A DNA stretch of 64,000 nt, from the NCBI GenBank assembly GCA_014898425.1, contig RCSZ01000016.1:1364001-1428000 (forward strand), read 5' to 3'. Every line of letters begins with the position of its first letter. Positions within the stretch are counted from its first letter, which is position 1. The notes under the pieces are model-generated. The model was not told where the DNA came from. It worked only from the letters and a program-made list of their open reading frames with translations, and did no database searches. Source of the DNA: Botryotinia globosa (lineage: Eukaryota > Ascomycota > Leotiomycetes > Helotiales > Sclerotiniaceae). Below, piece by piece: positions 11,601 through 23,229 of the stretch. The position numbers and the translations under genes are program-made.

Positions 11601-12047
11601 CTGCCGTACATTCCATCATGTGTATCCTCTGTTGATACATGTCTGCTTACGATTGATATCGATGAAGCAGGGTTCGATGACGCCGTTTCTGCCCCGGCTC
11701 TGTGAGATGCCTCATCTTCCCTCCCAGAAGCTGATTGAGGACGGTTGGTCGTACCATCAAACCTTCCAGACGGCTGAGGCTTTCTTGGGGCGAGAGGAGA
11801 TGTAGCACCGTATATACTGCCACTTTGAGGATTCAGATTCGTTCGCGCATCTGATCGAGGGGTTGAATTTATACGATTGGTAGCACGAGCGACTGCTTTA
11901 ACCTTCTTCTTGCCTTGCTTATAATCGAGGTATTTCACGCGCCATTCTACACGATCATCAGTTGCAATTCGAGCTGAAATATACATAAATATTGGTGAAT
12001 ATCATACCGGGCACGAGGCTTTGCTCAAGTTCCTTTGCAAACTTCAT
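8673..12047 (-). CDS. SYG1: SPX-EXS domain membrane protein, SYG1/XPR1 family
   Basis: Six exons: 12047-12008, 11946-9977, 9923-9834, 9782-9614, 9552-9427 and 9376-8673; five introns of 50-61 bp with GT..AG borders; 1032 residues. The short first exon gives the classic SPX start, MKFAKELEQSLVP followed by EWRVKYLDYKQGKKKVKA. The SPX domain is expanded by a long low-complexity insert (about residues 40-250) and closes near the ALLNRTAFRKINKKYDKAT helix. Several membrane segments follow, then the EXS domain: WRLLLAGLYPVEFRDFFLGD, CFRRYRDTKNMFPHLVNGGK, WDLLMDWSLLQP and ENEHCSNVARFKAFRDVALP. The family includes human XPR1, a phosphate exporter controlled by inositol pyrophosphates binding to SPX, and yeast Syg1; phosphate export is therefore the likely role. 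The tail is acidic and ends in a basic GRRKSRR stretch. Confidence 0.93.
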
Positions 12048-12445
12048 GGTGACTTGGGGATATCTTTCAGTAGGACGAATCCGTGGGCAAAGTTTTGCCG
12101 CGTAGATGAGATGTTGGACAAGATATATCTTCTTATTGTTTTCTGTATTACCTTCCTACAAAACAGATTGGAGATAATGCATAGTTAGTTCATGAGGAAA
12201 GTGTGCGACCATTTCTGTGTTTGGCTCGGGGTTCTCAGTATAGAGTTGATCAATTGAGGTTTTGGTATAACCCAAGAATTAAATTCAGTTGTTCGGGCAA
12301 TTAATCAACAAGGTTCCAGGTTCTCAAGCATCAATTCTAGATTTGGATGTCCTTATCAGAGAAGTGGAGAATGATTTTGTTTATCTGAATTTTGATTGGG
12401 TGACGTTGGGAATCATTCTGTAGGTAGGTACCTATGGAGTGGAAC

Positions 12446-12559
12446 AAGCCACTTTTAGCCACTTGTGGCCACTGATGTCCACCTCCCGGCCGGCCTGCAC
12501 CTCCAGCTGCCCTGGCCCTGGGACCTTTAGCCACTTTTAGCCACTTTTAGCCACTTTTG
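12446..12559. repeat. AGCCACTTTT tandem decamers around a GC-rich core
   Basis: Two copies of AGCCACTT(TT) at about 12446-12466 and four at about 12528-12559 flank a GC-rich core of about 60 bp (ggccggcc, cctggccctgggacc). On the minus strand this reads as GTGGCTAAAA repeats, with GGTCCCAGGG at the edge of the core. It lies about 400 bp upstream of the SYG1-type start codon. Related words occur near 17571 and 23620. Confidence 0.7.
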
Positions 12560-14943
12560 ATTTCTGTTTGTATTATGTAATACATGATATCACCTGATAT
12601 CAAATATTGTATTGGCACTGTTACGATGCTACTCATCACCATATTTTACTCCTTCACAGCTTGTGGTGACTTGAATGTTCCAGTACTCTTCCAATAAGAA
12701 GTTTATGAACAATTTTATTGTTATCGTTCATGAAAGCCCAACTCCTGGCTCGGACTTCACATATCCAATGTCTCTGTCCCTGCTTCTTGACCCCTGGTCA
12801 GCTCCCCCTTATATTGACTCAGAACATCATTATTTGTCGGGTACCATTTATAGGTTAAGCGGTGTGGCGGTCAAGCCTGATTCGAGGATTTGCTTCTAAG
12901 TTGGGCAGTAGTATCCCTTTATTGATTGTTTCTTATCAATCCTCACATTTTATCTGAACATAGAGGATTATCTTCAAATGCCATATGTTTGAGCATCCAC
13001 ACATTGAATTTCTGCAATGGGTTAGATATACCCTGAGATCAACTGTTTTAGCAAAGTCGTTGTTTTAACCTTTCGACTAATATGATAAGGGGATGAAAAT
13101 CTGGGGTAGGGCTACTTCAGCCACTGAATCATCATTTGAATACATTTCCTCGATATGTATCTGATGCAGAGTACTCAAAGGATTCTGCACCATGAAGGAG
13201 GTCTAGGTACTTGGCTGATATGTTAAGGCTGAAACATACCCAGAAGTCCTGGAACCAATGCTTCTTGGCACGTGATATTTATCACATGACTGTTATGGGA
13301 AACATCACTTGTCTGTGATATTGACATTGACTGAACAGTGTTCAATGCCAGCTTTCCTATCATGAACCCTGTCAACAATACAGATCTGTATCAGCAATAA
13401 TTCATGTTGCATCTTCATCGGCTGTTGATTGAAGGCTAAGCTCTTCATTGCTTTCAAGTTGGAATGGTGAAACAAATTCTTTCTTGACTTTGTTCTTCAG
13501 TTCATGTTTTCGTAGTGGCATTTAACTGAGTATTGGCATTTAACTGAATATTGGCATTTAACTGAATATTGGCATTTAACTGAGTATTGGCATTTAACTG
13601 AGTATTGGCATTTAACTGAGTATTGGCATTCAACTGAGTATTGGCATTCAACTGAGCTCTAAATGCGGCCTACAACTATTATCGATATAACGTTTTGTTG
13701 ATGGTAAATTGTCTGTTTTCCGTGGTTCTTGCTTCACTACCTTCATATCTCATAGAACAATCTCTTTGTTTTCTTTGTGCATATCATATTCATGATCGAT
13801 TCATTGCAATTCTTCGGAACACTATTAGCCAGTGTTCATCAAGGCCTCTGCCCCGTAAACTTTTCTATCTAAAAAAAGCCTCATCTGGATAAATATAAAC
13901 TCCGAACCTGAGTGGATTTTTAAGTGAATGATACAAAAATTTCCCGATGCACAAGAACTACTACTACCTAGAGATCGAAGTAGTTGCTAGGGATCGAAGT
14001 TTTTTTTATCTTCAAAAAACTTCATTGTGTATCTAGATAGTCTAGGAGTCAATTTGAATTGTTTTAAAACCCCCTATTTTATAAAACTTGCTCAAGGTCA
14101 GCAGAGATTTCTTTCGAATCCAGCCTCAAAGCCTCAAGAAGGCCCAACTAGTCCTCATTTCATCTACTCAACCAATCACATAGCTGTTGAACTTCGTCCG
14201 ATCCTGTCAACTCCCATCAAAATAAATTGATCTGAATAGGTACCTCTTGTATACAGAAGTAGCTTTAAAAACTCGAGTACTACCAACTTAGCAGTCAACG
14301 TCTAATTGTAGGAACTATTCAAACTCGCACCAACCATCAAAATGACTATGTATTCACCTAAACTCGACCTAAGCTTGAAGCTTGTGGGTCCCTTCAACAG
14401 TATCAATTGAGCAAGTTCTCCATGTGCACTTTTTACTAGCGCTTATTCAATATCAATAACAATACCTTGTCGGCCCCATTAACATCTTCAACAGCTTCAA
14501 CAGCTCTTCTAATATCGGAATATCCCTTTCTACCCTTGTCCAAATTAGTTCAACAGTTTTTTTTAGCTCCAGATTCCCGATCGACTCGTGATTATGAAGG
14601 GAGATAAAAGAGTTCCCTCCCCCTCTCCTCCTTCCCTTGATCTCTCTCTTCCTTATAGTACCAACAGCACTTCTCCCCTACTCTTTTTCTTCCTTCCAAA
14701 CTCTTTTAGTATACAATCAGGTAAGTTGAAACTCAGATTCTGTCTGCATCCTTCAGATTACTCTCCTCAAAACCTTTGTACCTGGCTCTAATCAATAGCA
14801 GAAGCCTTCTGTTTCACCATAGACATTAGCGATTGAGTTCCAGCGATCTTCTTGAGTTCTGAACGTAAGTCCCACCTTTTCCTTCGCAGTTCCCCCTGTA
14901 CCCAATCCCCTGGCACAAGCTAATCAGTCACAGAATATACATC
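12560..14943. other. Intergenic, no gene seen apart from repeats and a likely 5' UTR
   Basis: About 2.4 kb without a supported gene. It holds the 18-bp tandem array at 13517-13656. The last 350 bp, before the GH128 start, are CT-rich and contain GTAAGT sites at about 14719 and 14864 that could be donors of 5' UTR introns. These are guesses from splice words only. Confidence 0.5.
13517..13656. repeat. 18-bp tandem repeat, about 8 copies
   Basis: The unit GGCATTTAACTGAGTATT starts at 13517, 13535, 13553, 13571, 13589, 13607, 13625 and 13643, an exact 18-bp period. Variants are ACTGAATA in two early copies and GGCATTCAACT in the last two. The last copy is cut after ACTGAG. The array is non-coding and lies in the middle of a long intergenic stretch. 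Confidence 0.95.
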
Positions 14944-15996
14944 ATGAATACCATCATGCAGCTTTCTGTTCTCCTCCTCGCCTTCCTCGCCCAAATCGCT
15001 TTCGCCACCTGGCCTAAGCGAGGTGTTCCCTTCAATGACGTCTCCCTCATCCAACACTTCAACGGCGGCGGCTCCCAAGTCAACTGGGCTTGGAACTGGG
15101 ACTCCTACATGCCAACTTCCTTCCCCACCTCCATGGAATTTATCCCATGTCTCTGGTCCGACTCCTCCGATCACACCTCTAACTGGGCTGCCAACGTCAA
15201 TACCGCCATTGCTCGTGGTACCGGTCACATTATGGCGTTCAATGAACCCGATGCATGTGGAGGAGGCCAATCATGCATGAGTCCTCAACAAGCCGTCAAT
15301 GCCTGGAAAGCCTACATTCAACCTTTTGCAGGCCGTGCTGCATTGGGTGCTCCACAAGTTACAAACGGTCCTAGCGGATTGCCTTGGTTACAATCTTTCT
15401 TGAGCTTATGCACAGGCTGCCAGATTGACTTTGTACCAATTCATTGGTATGAGGGTGTTGGTGGTCAAAACTACTTAGCAGACTTTTATAATTATGTTGG
15501 TGCTGCTTATGCAGCTGGCGGAAATCGTCCAATTTGGGTTACTGAGGTATGACATTCTTTCCTTTTCATCTCCTTCTTTCCTTTCACACAGCCTCTCTTA
15601 CGCATCATTCCCTGCCATTACAAGCAATGCTGCATAACAAATTATCTCCACCATTCCTTGAATCACTTCATCATCTATCCATACATAAATTACCCCCCTC
15701 CGCATTCCCATTCCCCAAATTACAACTCTACATCCGCAATCCCAAACCACCCCTCCAACTGATCATCTGCTAACCCTCCCCCCTCACAGTTCGCCCTCTG
15801 GGACCCAGCCACAGAAGCCCAGCAAGAGAGCTTTATCAACCAAGTAATGCCCTGGATGGACAACCTCTCCTGGGTCTCCCGCTATTCCTGGTTCATGTGC
15901 ACCTCGGACTACAACCTCGAACCGCAAGGTTCCTTATGCAATGCAGATGGTAGCTTGAGCACTTTGGGAAATGTTTATACCTATTCTCCTTTTTAA
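14944..15996 (+). CDS. Secreted glycoside hydrolase family 128 protein (Asl1-like beta-1,3-glucanase)
   Basis: Two exons, 14944-15546 and 15790-15996, with a 243-bp intron; 269 residues. The N-terminus has a signal peptide (QLSVLLLAFLAQIAFA), so the enzyme is secreted or wall-bound. The GH128 fold is visible from KRGVPFNDVSLIQHF through WAWNWDS. The acid/base Glu is E101 in FNEPDAC and the nucleophile E201 in WVTE-FALWD; the intron falls exactly after E201. HWYEG is also conserved. GH128 enzymes cut beta-1,3-glucan, and some fungal members bind or trim wall glucan, so a role in wall remodelling is likely. Cysteines near the C-terminus (CTSDYNLEPQGSLCN) probably form a disulfide. The start at 14944 is preferred because it keeps the whole signal peptide; the Met at 14956 is an alternative. 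The intron is much longer than other introns here. Confidence 0.92.
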
Positions 15997-17905
15997 GCTT
16001 GCGATGCTGTGTAGAGAGGGGTGATGACAGTGTGAACGGGGGCACGAAAATTTCGTTTGTTGAAAATTATTGATGATTGATGATTGCGTGGGAAAATAGA
16101 TAGACAGAGATACAGATATGGGGATCTTTCTTATAGCTAGCTTTCAGCAGCTTTATAGATAGAAAGGCTTGAATAATCTTGCTAGTTTTAGCTTTATATT
16201 CGGCTTTAAATACAATAGATTTGTTTCCTACGATATTTTCTATCGCTTTTGCTTGTTTTCTGCTGTGGGCTTTGCTGTTGATCACGATGTAGATTTTGAG
16301 ATTTTAGTCTAGGAGAAAGTGCGAAACTCTCTGTCTGTGAGCAGGGTGGTACGCGGTGTGTATCTTTCTAGAGAATGAGACTTGCAGGTCTAGCATTGAG
16401 TTATAGGACTTACTTATTTGTACCTTCTTTGCGGATTATTTGTGCAGTAAGTAATTTAAAGAGTGTTATTAATAACAACAATCCATCTCGGGTCTTACTT
16501 CGATGTAGGTTACGTGATATAGCTTTTATACTACGCCACTCTTTCAACATAGATAGCGAGTATCAAAGATGCTACATTCTCCTGATAAGAGTACTTTAAG
16601 ACAGACCACGATGCATCGAACGGAAGTTCTGGTAACTAGCTATGCAAAATAGATATGAACATTTATCATTGCGCAGTTTTCATATCTTATCCAAAGCTGT
16701 GTCTGTCAGAAGCGTGTTTCGAATATTCACCACACTCTCATAGTTCGAGGATACAGAATACACTGGCGAGGATAAAAATAGCGTGTTAGGATTACTGAAG
16801 CGATTTCATTTAGATTTCAATATTCTCGAATCAAAATAGGATCTAAATTAAGCTCATCATCTAGACATCGGTTGCTACCTACAGATATATATATCCATCC
16901 AACCTTTGAAGTGCAACATCAGACCAAAAAAATCTAAGAAGTATTTGGCATAAGTTTTCTTTCTTCTCGAATAGACTTTAATACCCAGAGTCCTATAAAT
17001 ACGATATCTATTTCACCTAACCAAAGGATCTCAGCTAAGTCAGCTCCCCAGCGACAAAAACACAAATCATATGATTTTCTCTGTCAAAGGTTTTGTTCCA
17101 CATCTGATGTGAACGGTATCAGCGATGTATTTTGGAAATATGACATGGAGTGGGAATAAGACTAGTGTGGGATGTTAATCTCAATGTAATCTTACAATCT
17201 AGATTTCGGTATGGTACTGGAAGCTGATGAAGAAGAAGGCGCGGGACTGTGGTGGTGGGACGACGAAGTATATTTGGAGTACTGATGGATGCGGATGTAA
17301 AGGATAGAAAGATAAACAAAGGTCGTACGAAGTATTCAAGAGTCTTGCAGTCACAGAATTGAGGAGGGAGAACGTTTTGGCATTTCAATGGCTTTTGATT
17401 GAAGAGGGAGAAAACAGGTATGGAGCTTGAAGAAGCCGATACTAGAGTCACCCTCCGATTGTTCGTTGTAGAGAACGAAGATACGCGGCAAGGGAAGTTT
17501 CTTTTTTAGAAGAACAAACAGAGGCATTCAAAGAGTTTAACACTGGAGAAATGTAAGATGAATGATGAAATCTTAGCCACTTCTAGCCCAATAGCATTAG
17601 TCTTCACCCATGACCACTGAACACCCAAGGACACTGTTCTCGTTGGCCTCATCTTTCTCAAACGATCCATATCCATCATAACACATTTTCTTAAATAGAT
17701 TCTCTTCCAACCCCAAACGGTCTCGTTCTTCTCCACTGATGTATTTACTCACCACGCCAAAACCTATAATTGGTAGAATATCGAGCCTTTCTTCCTCTTC
17801 CTTGTTATCAATTTTCTCGGAAGTCACCAGCCTTTTCGAGCCCGTATAGGTAATAGCAGGTCTTCCATCTATACCTCGACTCCCGGTCGGTTTGAAACAT
17901 TAGAA
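15997..17905. other. Intergenic, no gene seen
   Basis: About 1.9 kb between the GH128 gene and the broken 2EXR gene. The open frames are short and biased in composition. A TTAGCCACTTCTAGCC word near 17571 resembles the decamer repeat at 12.5 kb. Confidence 0.5.
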
Positions 17906-19075
17906 CTATGATTCTGATTGACAGATATAATCTGTAGGAAATTTCGAGTATTCAGACATGGATTTTTTGAATAAGGCGTTACCTTTTCCTGCCCACGAGC
18001 CTGTGAAAGATTCCCGAATCCCGTAAAGTTTTATCTCCTTCTCAAGATCTACAGCTGAGGATCTTGACTTTTCTTCTTTGTCGAAGTTGGCTACTTCTTT
18101 CCCTTGGTCTTTGGAGTCCTCTGGCTGGTCATCCTTTTGGGCCGCATTGTCAACACTATCGATCCCCTCCAAACAGAATATCACTCTCTCGAGACCCGTC
18201 CAATTTCCATCACGGCTCAAATCTAAGCCTTTAGACCCCAAGATCTTGTGGCCTATACCTGAGAAATCGAGATTGAAAGCCAAATACCTGATTGCTTTTG
18301 TAATCTCGGAAAATCCCATCAATAATTACATTACCTCTTCGACAGGAAAAAAGATATTCCCCAAGAATGCACAATCTTTTGAGTCTGTGGGCAGTCTCAT
18401 TCCAATGAGTGTAATACTTGAAATAGTGGTCTTCCACATGTGAATTGAAGTATAGTGTGTCAACTGATGGGTTTATGTAAAATTCTCGAGTGATTTCATA
18501 ATCGCCGTCAATCAGAAGATCATCATATAGGTCCTCACCTAGATAGCGAGGTTCATTACCCAGAATATGTTATGTGCAAAGCGCTATTGCTCGTGAGGTA
18601 GAACACGTATGTAAAAGGGGAGGTATTCGAGAGAGTGGGGTAATATTAACGCTCACCTCATCCCAACGACTTGGGGAAGTTAACAAGTCTAGATTGTCGG
18701 GTGGTATCCAGTGAGTCAAGATAGGAATGATACGAGAGTGCAAAGCTGCGACGGACCAAATCTTTGTCTGGATTTCCAATGGTAGAAGTGGAAATTGATG
18801 AAATATGGGGATGGTTAATGGAAAATTTGAATCTGCAGATTCGGCAATCGACTTTTGGAGACGTCTATCTTGCAGAGAGCGACATTGATAGCATTTGCTG
18901 AATGGAAAATTGTTACAAACAACTCGGGGTGAAGAGGGATGAATAAATTACGTCTGAACGGGCATCGGTAATGTGAGATACTTGTTAAACCTCTCGGGCC
19001 AATGCGTGTGTCACCATTCAGGCATGGTATAGAACGAGCACTTCTTCGAAAACATTTCGTGCATTCTCTTGCCAT
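17906..19075 (-). pseudogene. Broken second copy of a 2EXR-domain gene
   Basis: A probable original start is ATG 19075 (MARECTKCFRRSARS), resembling the basic start of the intact copy at 8288. The diagnostic block reads IFHQFPLLPLEIQTKIWSVA, then LHSRIIPILTHW, then IPPLLHTCSTSRAIALCT, so the family is clear. The frame then meets TAA at 18570-18572 and continues in the same frame with sensible sequence (LGNEPRYLGEDLYDDLL). Near 18310-18325 the homologous reading moves to another frame (GFSEITKAIRYLAFNLDFSG), which runs to the stop at 17906. The upstream link between the start and the 2EXR block also needs an intron or frame change. One stop plus at least one frameshift, with no splice sites that remove both, argue for a pseudogene. 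Sequence error is the alternative. Confidence 0.75.
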
Positions 19076-20802
19076 GATATCGTGAAAAATGGATGTAATG
19101 GAAAGAGGAACGGAATGACTTGGCGGGAAAGAGGTATTTATATCCAATTACTGAGAGCTAAGCGAGCGGCACGGACGACACGTGACTTTCACGTGTACTT
19201 TACTCAATTCCTTTGTATGTCCAAAACCAAAAAGTCATGTTCAAAGACTATGGGTTGACTGGTAATCTTGCTCGCCCTTGACGCAATACTTGATACATGT
19301 AATCGGAACTCGAGACACAAGATATTTACTTTGCAATGAATCCGAAGCAACGAAAGCCAAACCGCATCTTTCATCATTAATCGTACATGTCATGATATAG
19401 TTCTAAAACCGTAGCGCATACTTCAATGAGAGTATTTTTTCACATAAGATCACTTTCATCATCATCTCCCCCTCCTTCTCGATAACAAATATAAAACAAC
19501 ATCTATAGTGTACAGCAGGTAACCGTTGCCTCATATATATACAAACGAAGGACCGAATCTTCTAAACTATATAGACCATGAAAATTAACATTCTTTCGAC
19601 AAATCATGAATGCGGCTGTACTTCAATGGGTAGTGGCAGCTACTTAAATCTACTATGCGGACTGATTTCGTTACAGTACAGTAGGCTTGAACAGTCTCTG
19701 GGATTCACTAGCCGGTTTTTCTTTTGCCATTTTGAGCAATTTCTTGCCCTCTTTTGTTTGTCTTTTTTAAATAGCTTCTTTTTGGATTGACTATAATTTT
19801 TGAATGAGTGTGGTTGTTGAGCTTTGGCTCATGGTAACGGTTCAGTCACAACGAATAGAATTAACCGAGATGGAGTGGGGTCGGAAAATAGTGGATCACC
19901 TTTTCATTTAGCGAATCTTGAAGTGATGCTGAGTAAGCGTATTGCAAGCGTATAGGCCAGATTAGATTTCACCTCTTTCATTCTGTACAATTGATGAAAA
20001 TGACTATTGTCTTTCACCTATGTATTAGGAACTTTACTTCGATAATCTTTTGAGACTGGATATATGTGCAGTGCTCTAACACAACAAAAGAGACTGATTT
20101 TGGGAAGTGAAAAGTTGCTTCGGATATCTGACTGGAGGTTACTAATCTGAGTTTTGGAACTGCGGAATTGAACCGTGATTCTTATACGTGGGTTTCAAGG
20201 CTAGAAGAGACAGATTATATGCCAGAACGAGACACGAAGAGTTGAGGTCTTCTGTCCTCATGAATCTCAGACTGTCTAGAGTCTTACAAAAGAAGACGGC
20301 GGGGATTCCAGTAGAAATTGCCCAAGCAACCGGTATCAGAAGTGGTTTCAAAAGCCGCTTTTGACTACAATGACAACAGTCTAATCAGTATTGCTAGCAA
20401 ATGTTTCCTGACGATGTGAATCGCTGGTAGTATTTGATGCCTCCCACTTCTTCAATTTTTCATAAGATCTGGCACACTTTGAAAACATTACTTAGGTTCT
20501 CACGGCTCAGATTAACCTAGATACGGTATTTCGCCAGTCACCGACCTTCACAAAATAGCATAAGAATGACTACGAAATTCAAATTAACAAACATAACACA
20601 TCCAGTAATTACTTCTGTTCTACACAAAATCTCGTAGACTTGCACTTTCTTGTAACCAATTTGAACCATCCCATATTGTTATCCATCGATTCCCATGACA
20701 TGTTTCATATGCAATTATTTCTTTACTTCCTTCCTCATTTACTCAAGATTCCATCCATACAAGACAAATTGTCGTCATCCGCATTACCCAGCCGTCCCCT
20801 AT
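19076..20802. other. Intergenic, no gene seen
   Basis: AT-rich stretch of about 1.7 kb with only short open frames. No motif or repeat of note. Confidence 0.5.
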
Positions 20803-23229
20803 CTATTCACTCACAAACATCCCACCATGCCATCCATAAGTGTACTTCAATCTCCTTCCCATGCTCCTGGCAATGTAAAAAGGAATTTTAGCCGTACTAC
20901 CCGGAGAATGCGGTTCATGGAACTGTATGCCATGTTTCCCTTGATACTCATCTGTAGAAGGTGGAGTGAATTGACATGCCGAGCCATCAAGTTTGTGTAC
21001 GCTGAAACCCATTGCTACCATAGCGTACTTGAATTCGGTCCAAGGCAGGTCTCCTGGAATATGACTCTCAGATGGTTGGAAAAAGAGAACTTTGAACACT
21101 TTCAGAGCCCTTGATTTGAGCTTGTAATCTTTTTCTTTGGGCTCGGTCGGTCGTGCGTCGGGGACATTTTCAACAAGATTCGCAGAGGGGTTAGGTACTC
21201 CGCGGGTTTTTGGCTTAATCTTCTCCTCGGGAGCAACAAAGCTGGATGCTGTCTCATTAATAGAGAACTGCGGTATGGTAGAGCCTTGGAAGTTTTTGGG
21301 AAAGACTCTTGCTGGTCTGGCTGGCGCAACCCAATCAGGTGTCCTTTCTACAGTGCGAATATTGGTAAATATATGGCCAACAGTCTGTTTCAAAGTGCTG
21401 CGGGAGACTCGGCGATATTGGTAATCCAGTTTAGTCCAAAAATAGTCTAATTTTCCTTCAGCAGTTTGCATTGCCTCCGTAATCTTTTTGGTTCGACGCT
21501 GGTCACATGGATAGTTGTACCGTCCATCAGTAGGATCTCCTAGCGCTTTCAATGACTGAAAAGCAGATGTTATGTAACGATCCGTCTTGCGTAACTCTGC
21601 GCACTGATCTTGTAAGTCATTTTTGAGCCAGTCCTTGTGTGCTTCTATGTCCATTGGAAAACCTGTTGCCCATGGCAGATAAAGATCTAGCTCATGTCCA
21701 AGTCGAATAATTAGTCCCAGATCAGAAAGTGCTCGGGATACCCACGATGTAATTTTTGCCTTTAATTCGAGATCCTGTTCGATTATGTGCTCGATCTCGT
21801 CCATAATTGCAGGTAAGCTTAGGGACGTCTGTTTTTCTGGAGTAAACACTATTTCGAAAAGCTGAATCATAAGATCTTCGCTCTCAGAAGACCCTCTGCC
21901 AACTGATTGAGTAGTTCCTATGCCACCAGGAAGTTCCGATACTCGATGAAACTTGTGGCGAAAAGGCAAGGAAGCTGGAAGTCCCTGAGTCAATTTACTC
22001 CTAGATCCCGCTTGTGTGAATTCGAGCAATTTCTTGAAGCTCAACAACTCCTTTAAAAACTCTTCTGGTAGACAATTTTCCGGATGAATAAAAGCGGTAT
22101 ATTTGCCTTGAAGCATTGCTAGACGCTCGAGTTGTTTGCTTATGATATCCCAGCTGATTATGTCAAAATATGCATCCACTACCACATGCCGAGTGACATT
22201 TTCCCAGAACTCTGGAGTACCCATAGATGAGCTAGCTTTCCCATCATCATCTAGTAATCTCTCTAGTCTATGATCACTCGCTTCCATCATAGCATCAGCG
22301 AAGATACCGGGGTTTTCCCTCAAATCGTGGATGTAATCTTCCACGCCAAGTCGCTTGGCAGTGACTACAGCTCGCAGACGATTGAAATCCAGTTTGGAAG
22401 GCAATCGATATGGCGTCTCCATGGCTATCGAAGCTATCGTTGTATTATCGGAAGTTTTTACCAGTAGCGGTGGCTCTGGTTTAACAGGAAGCATCCATAT
22501 TGTGGCAATTTCAATGTCCTGAAGAAGCGCCTGACACCAGTTCACAAGGAACAAATAAAGATTGTACTGAATTTCAAGAACCAGTAGACCCTCATGTGGC
22601 AAATATTGAAACCCTGCCAAGATTCTTTCCTTCATCTTTTTATCTGTCCACCGAGCTAGCCGTCCATAAGTCTCCGCCGACTCCCCTTCGAGCAGTAGAG
22701 TATTGTCCTTCAAAAATTGCAGGGGTAAAAAGCCACGGACAACACCCAAGTCTGCCGCCCTCAGATCTGCGTTCGCAAAGAGATGAGGAGGATTGCGACC
22801 TCGAGAATTGATCAGTAGGAGCATGGACTTCACCTTAGTGAGATCTTCGACGTTCAAGTGTGGGTGTAGAAAATCATTTCGATGACTCAGGATTTCAGAA
22901 TCCAACTGCATAGAAGAGATCGGACCTTTATCAAGGTTCACCTGCCATCGAAAAAGCTGTGTGTAGTCTGCGCGATGCGATTCAGATAATTCAACATCGC
23001 AATCTTGTAATATTTTCCGTCGTTGCGCGTTTGATTTCTTGGTCCACCGTTGCCGAAGAGCTTCCTCTCTGCATTCAATGATGCGACGCAGTACTCGATA
23101 GTTATCTAGAATTACTTCCGATAGTCTTCGAGCTTGGTCATGTATCTCTATATATCTCACCTCACGGCTCAAAGGATTCAGAGATTTGAGGCGCTCGGCT
23201 TGTTCGATCCTGTTGGTGACATCAACCAT
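20803..23229 (-). CDS. Large fungal protein with HicA-like C-terminal domain ("ipa"-type family)
   Basis: Intronless frame of 808 residues from ATG 23229. Residues 1 to about 680 are mostly helical and charged (for example ARRLSEVILDNYRVLRRIIE and KKSNAQRRKILQDCDVEL), without a motif I recognise. The last 100 residues read WTEFKYAMVAMGFSVHKLDG, then SACQFTPP, then IQFHEPH, IPFYIARSMGRRL and YGWHGGMFV. This matches the C-terminus of a large family of uncharacterised ascomycete proteins and has the order of elements of a HicA-like, dsRBD-type fold (GF, GS, FHxPH, IP). Bacterial HicA has a GSH motif; here it is GSA, so the usual catalytic His seems absent. RNA binding is possible but is inference. 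Confidence 0.75.
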   Translation of the reverse strand: MVDVTNRIEQAERLKSLNPLSREVRYIEIHDQARRLSEVILDNYRVLRRIIECREEALRQRWTKKSNAQRRKILQDCDVELSESHRADYTQLFRWQVNLDKGPISSMQLDSEILSHRNDFLHPHLNVEDLTKVKSMLLLINSRGRNPPHLFANADLRAADLGVVRGFLPLQFLKDNTLLLEGESAETYGRLARWTDKKMKERILAGFQYLPHEGLLVLEIQYNLYLFLVNWCQALLQDIEIATIWMLPVKPEPPLLVKTSDNTTIASIAMETPYRLPSKLDFNRLRAVVTAKRLGVEDYIHDLRENPGIFADAMMEASDHRLERLLDDDGKASSSMGTPEFWENVTRHVVVDAYFDIISWDIISKQLERLAMLQGKYTAFIHPENCLPEEFLKELLSFKKLLEFTQAGSRSKLTQGLPASLPFRHKFHRVSELPGGIGTTQSVGRGSSESEDLMIQLFEIVFTPEKQTSLSLPAIMDEIEHIIEQDLELKAKITSWVSRALSDLGLIIRLGHELDLYLPWATGFPMDIEAHKDWLKNDLQDQCAELRKTDRYITSAFQSLKALGDPTDGRYNYPCDQRRTKKITEAMQTAEGKLDYFWTKLDYQYRRVSRSTLKQTVGHIFTNIRTVERTPDWVAPARPARVFPKNFQGSTIPQFSINETASSFVAPEEKIKPKTRGVPNPSANLVENVPDARPTEPKEKDYKLKSRALKVFKVLFFQPSESHIPGDLPWTEFKYAMVAMGFSVHKLDGSACQFTPPSTDEYQGKHGIQFHEPHSPGSTAKIPFYIARSMGRRLKYTYGWHGGMFVSE

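Noticed and set aside
17119..17827. Minus-strand frames downstream of the broken 2EXR gene
   Set aside because: I could not align them to the C-terminus of the intact copy, and they contain no motif.
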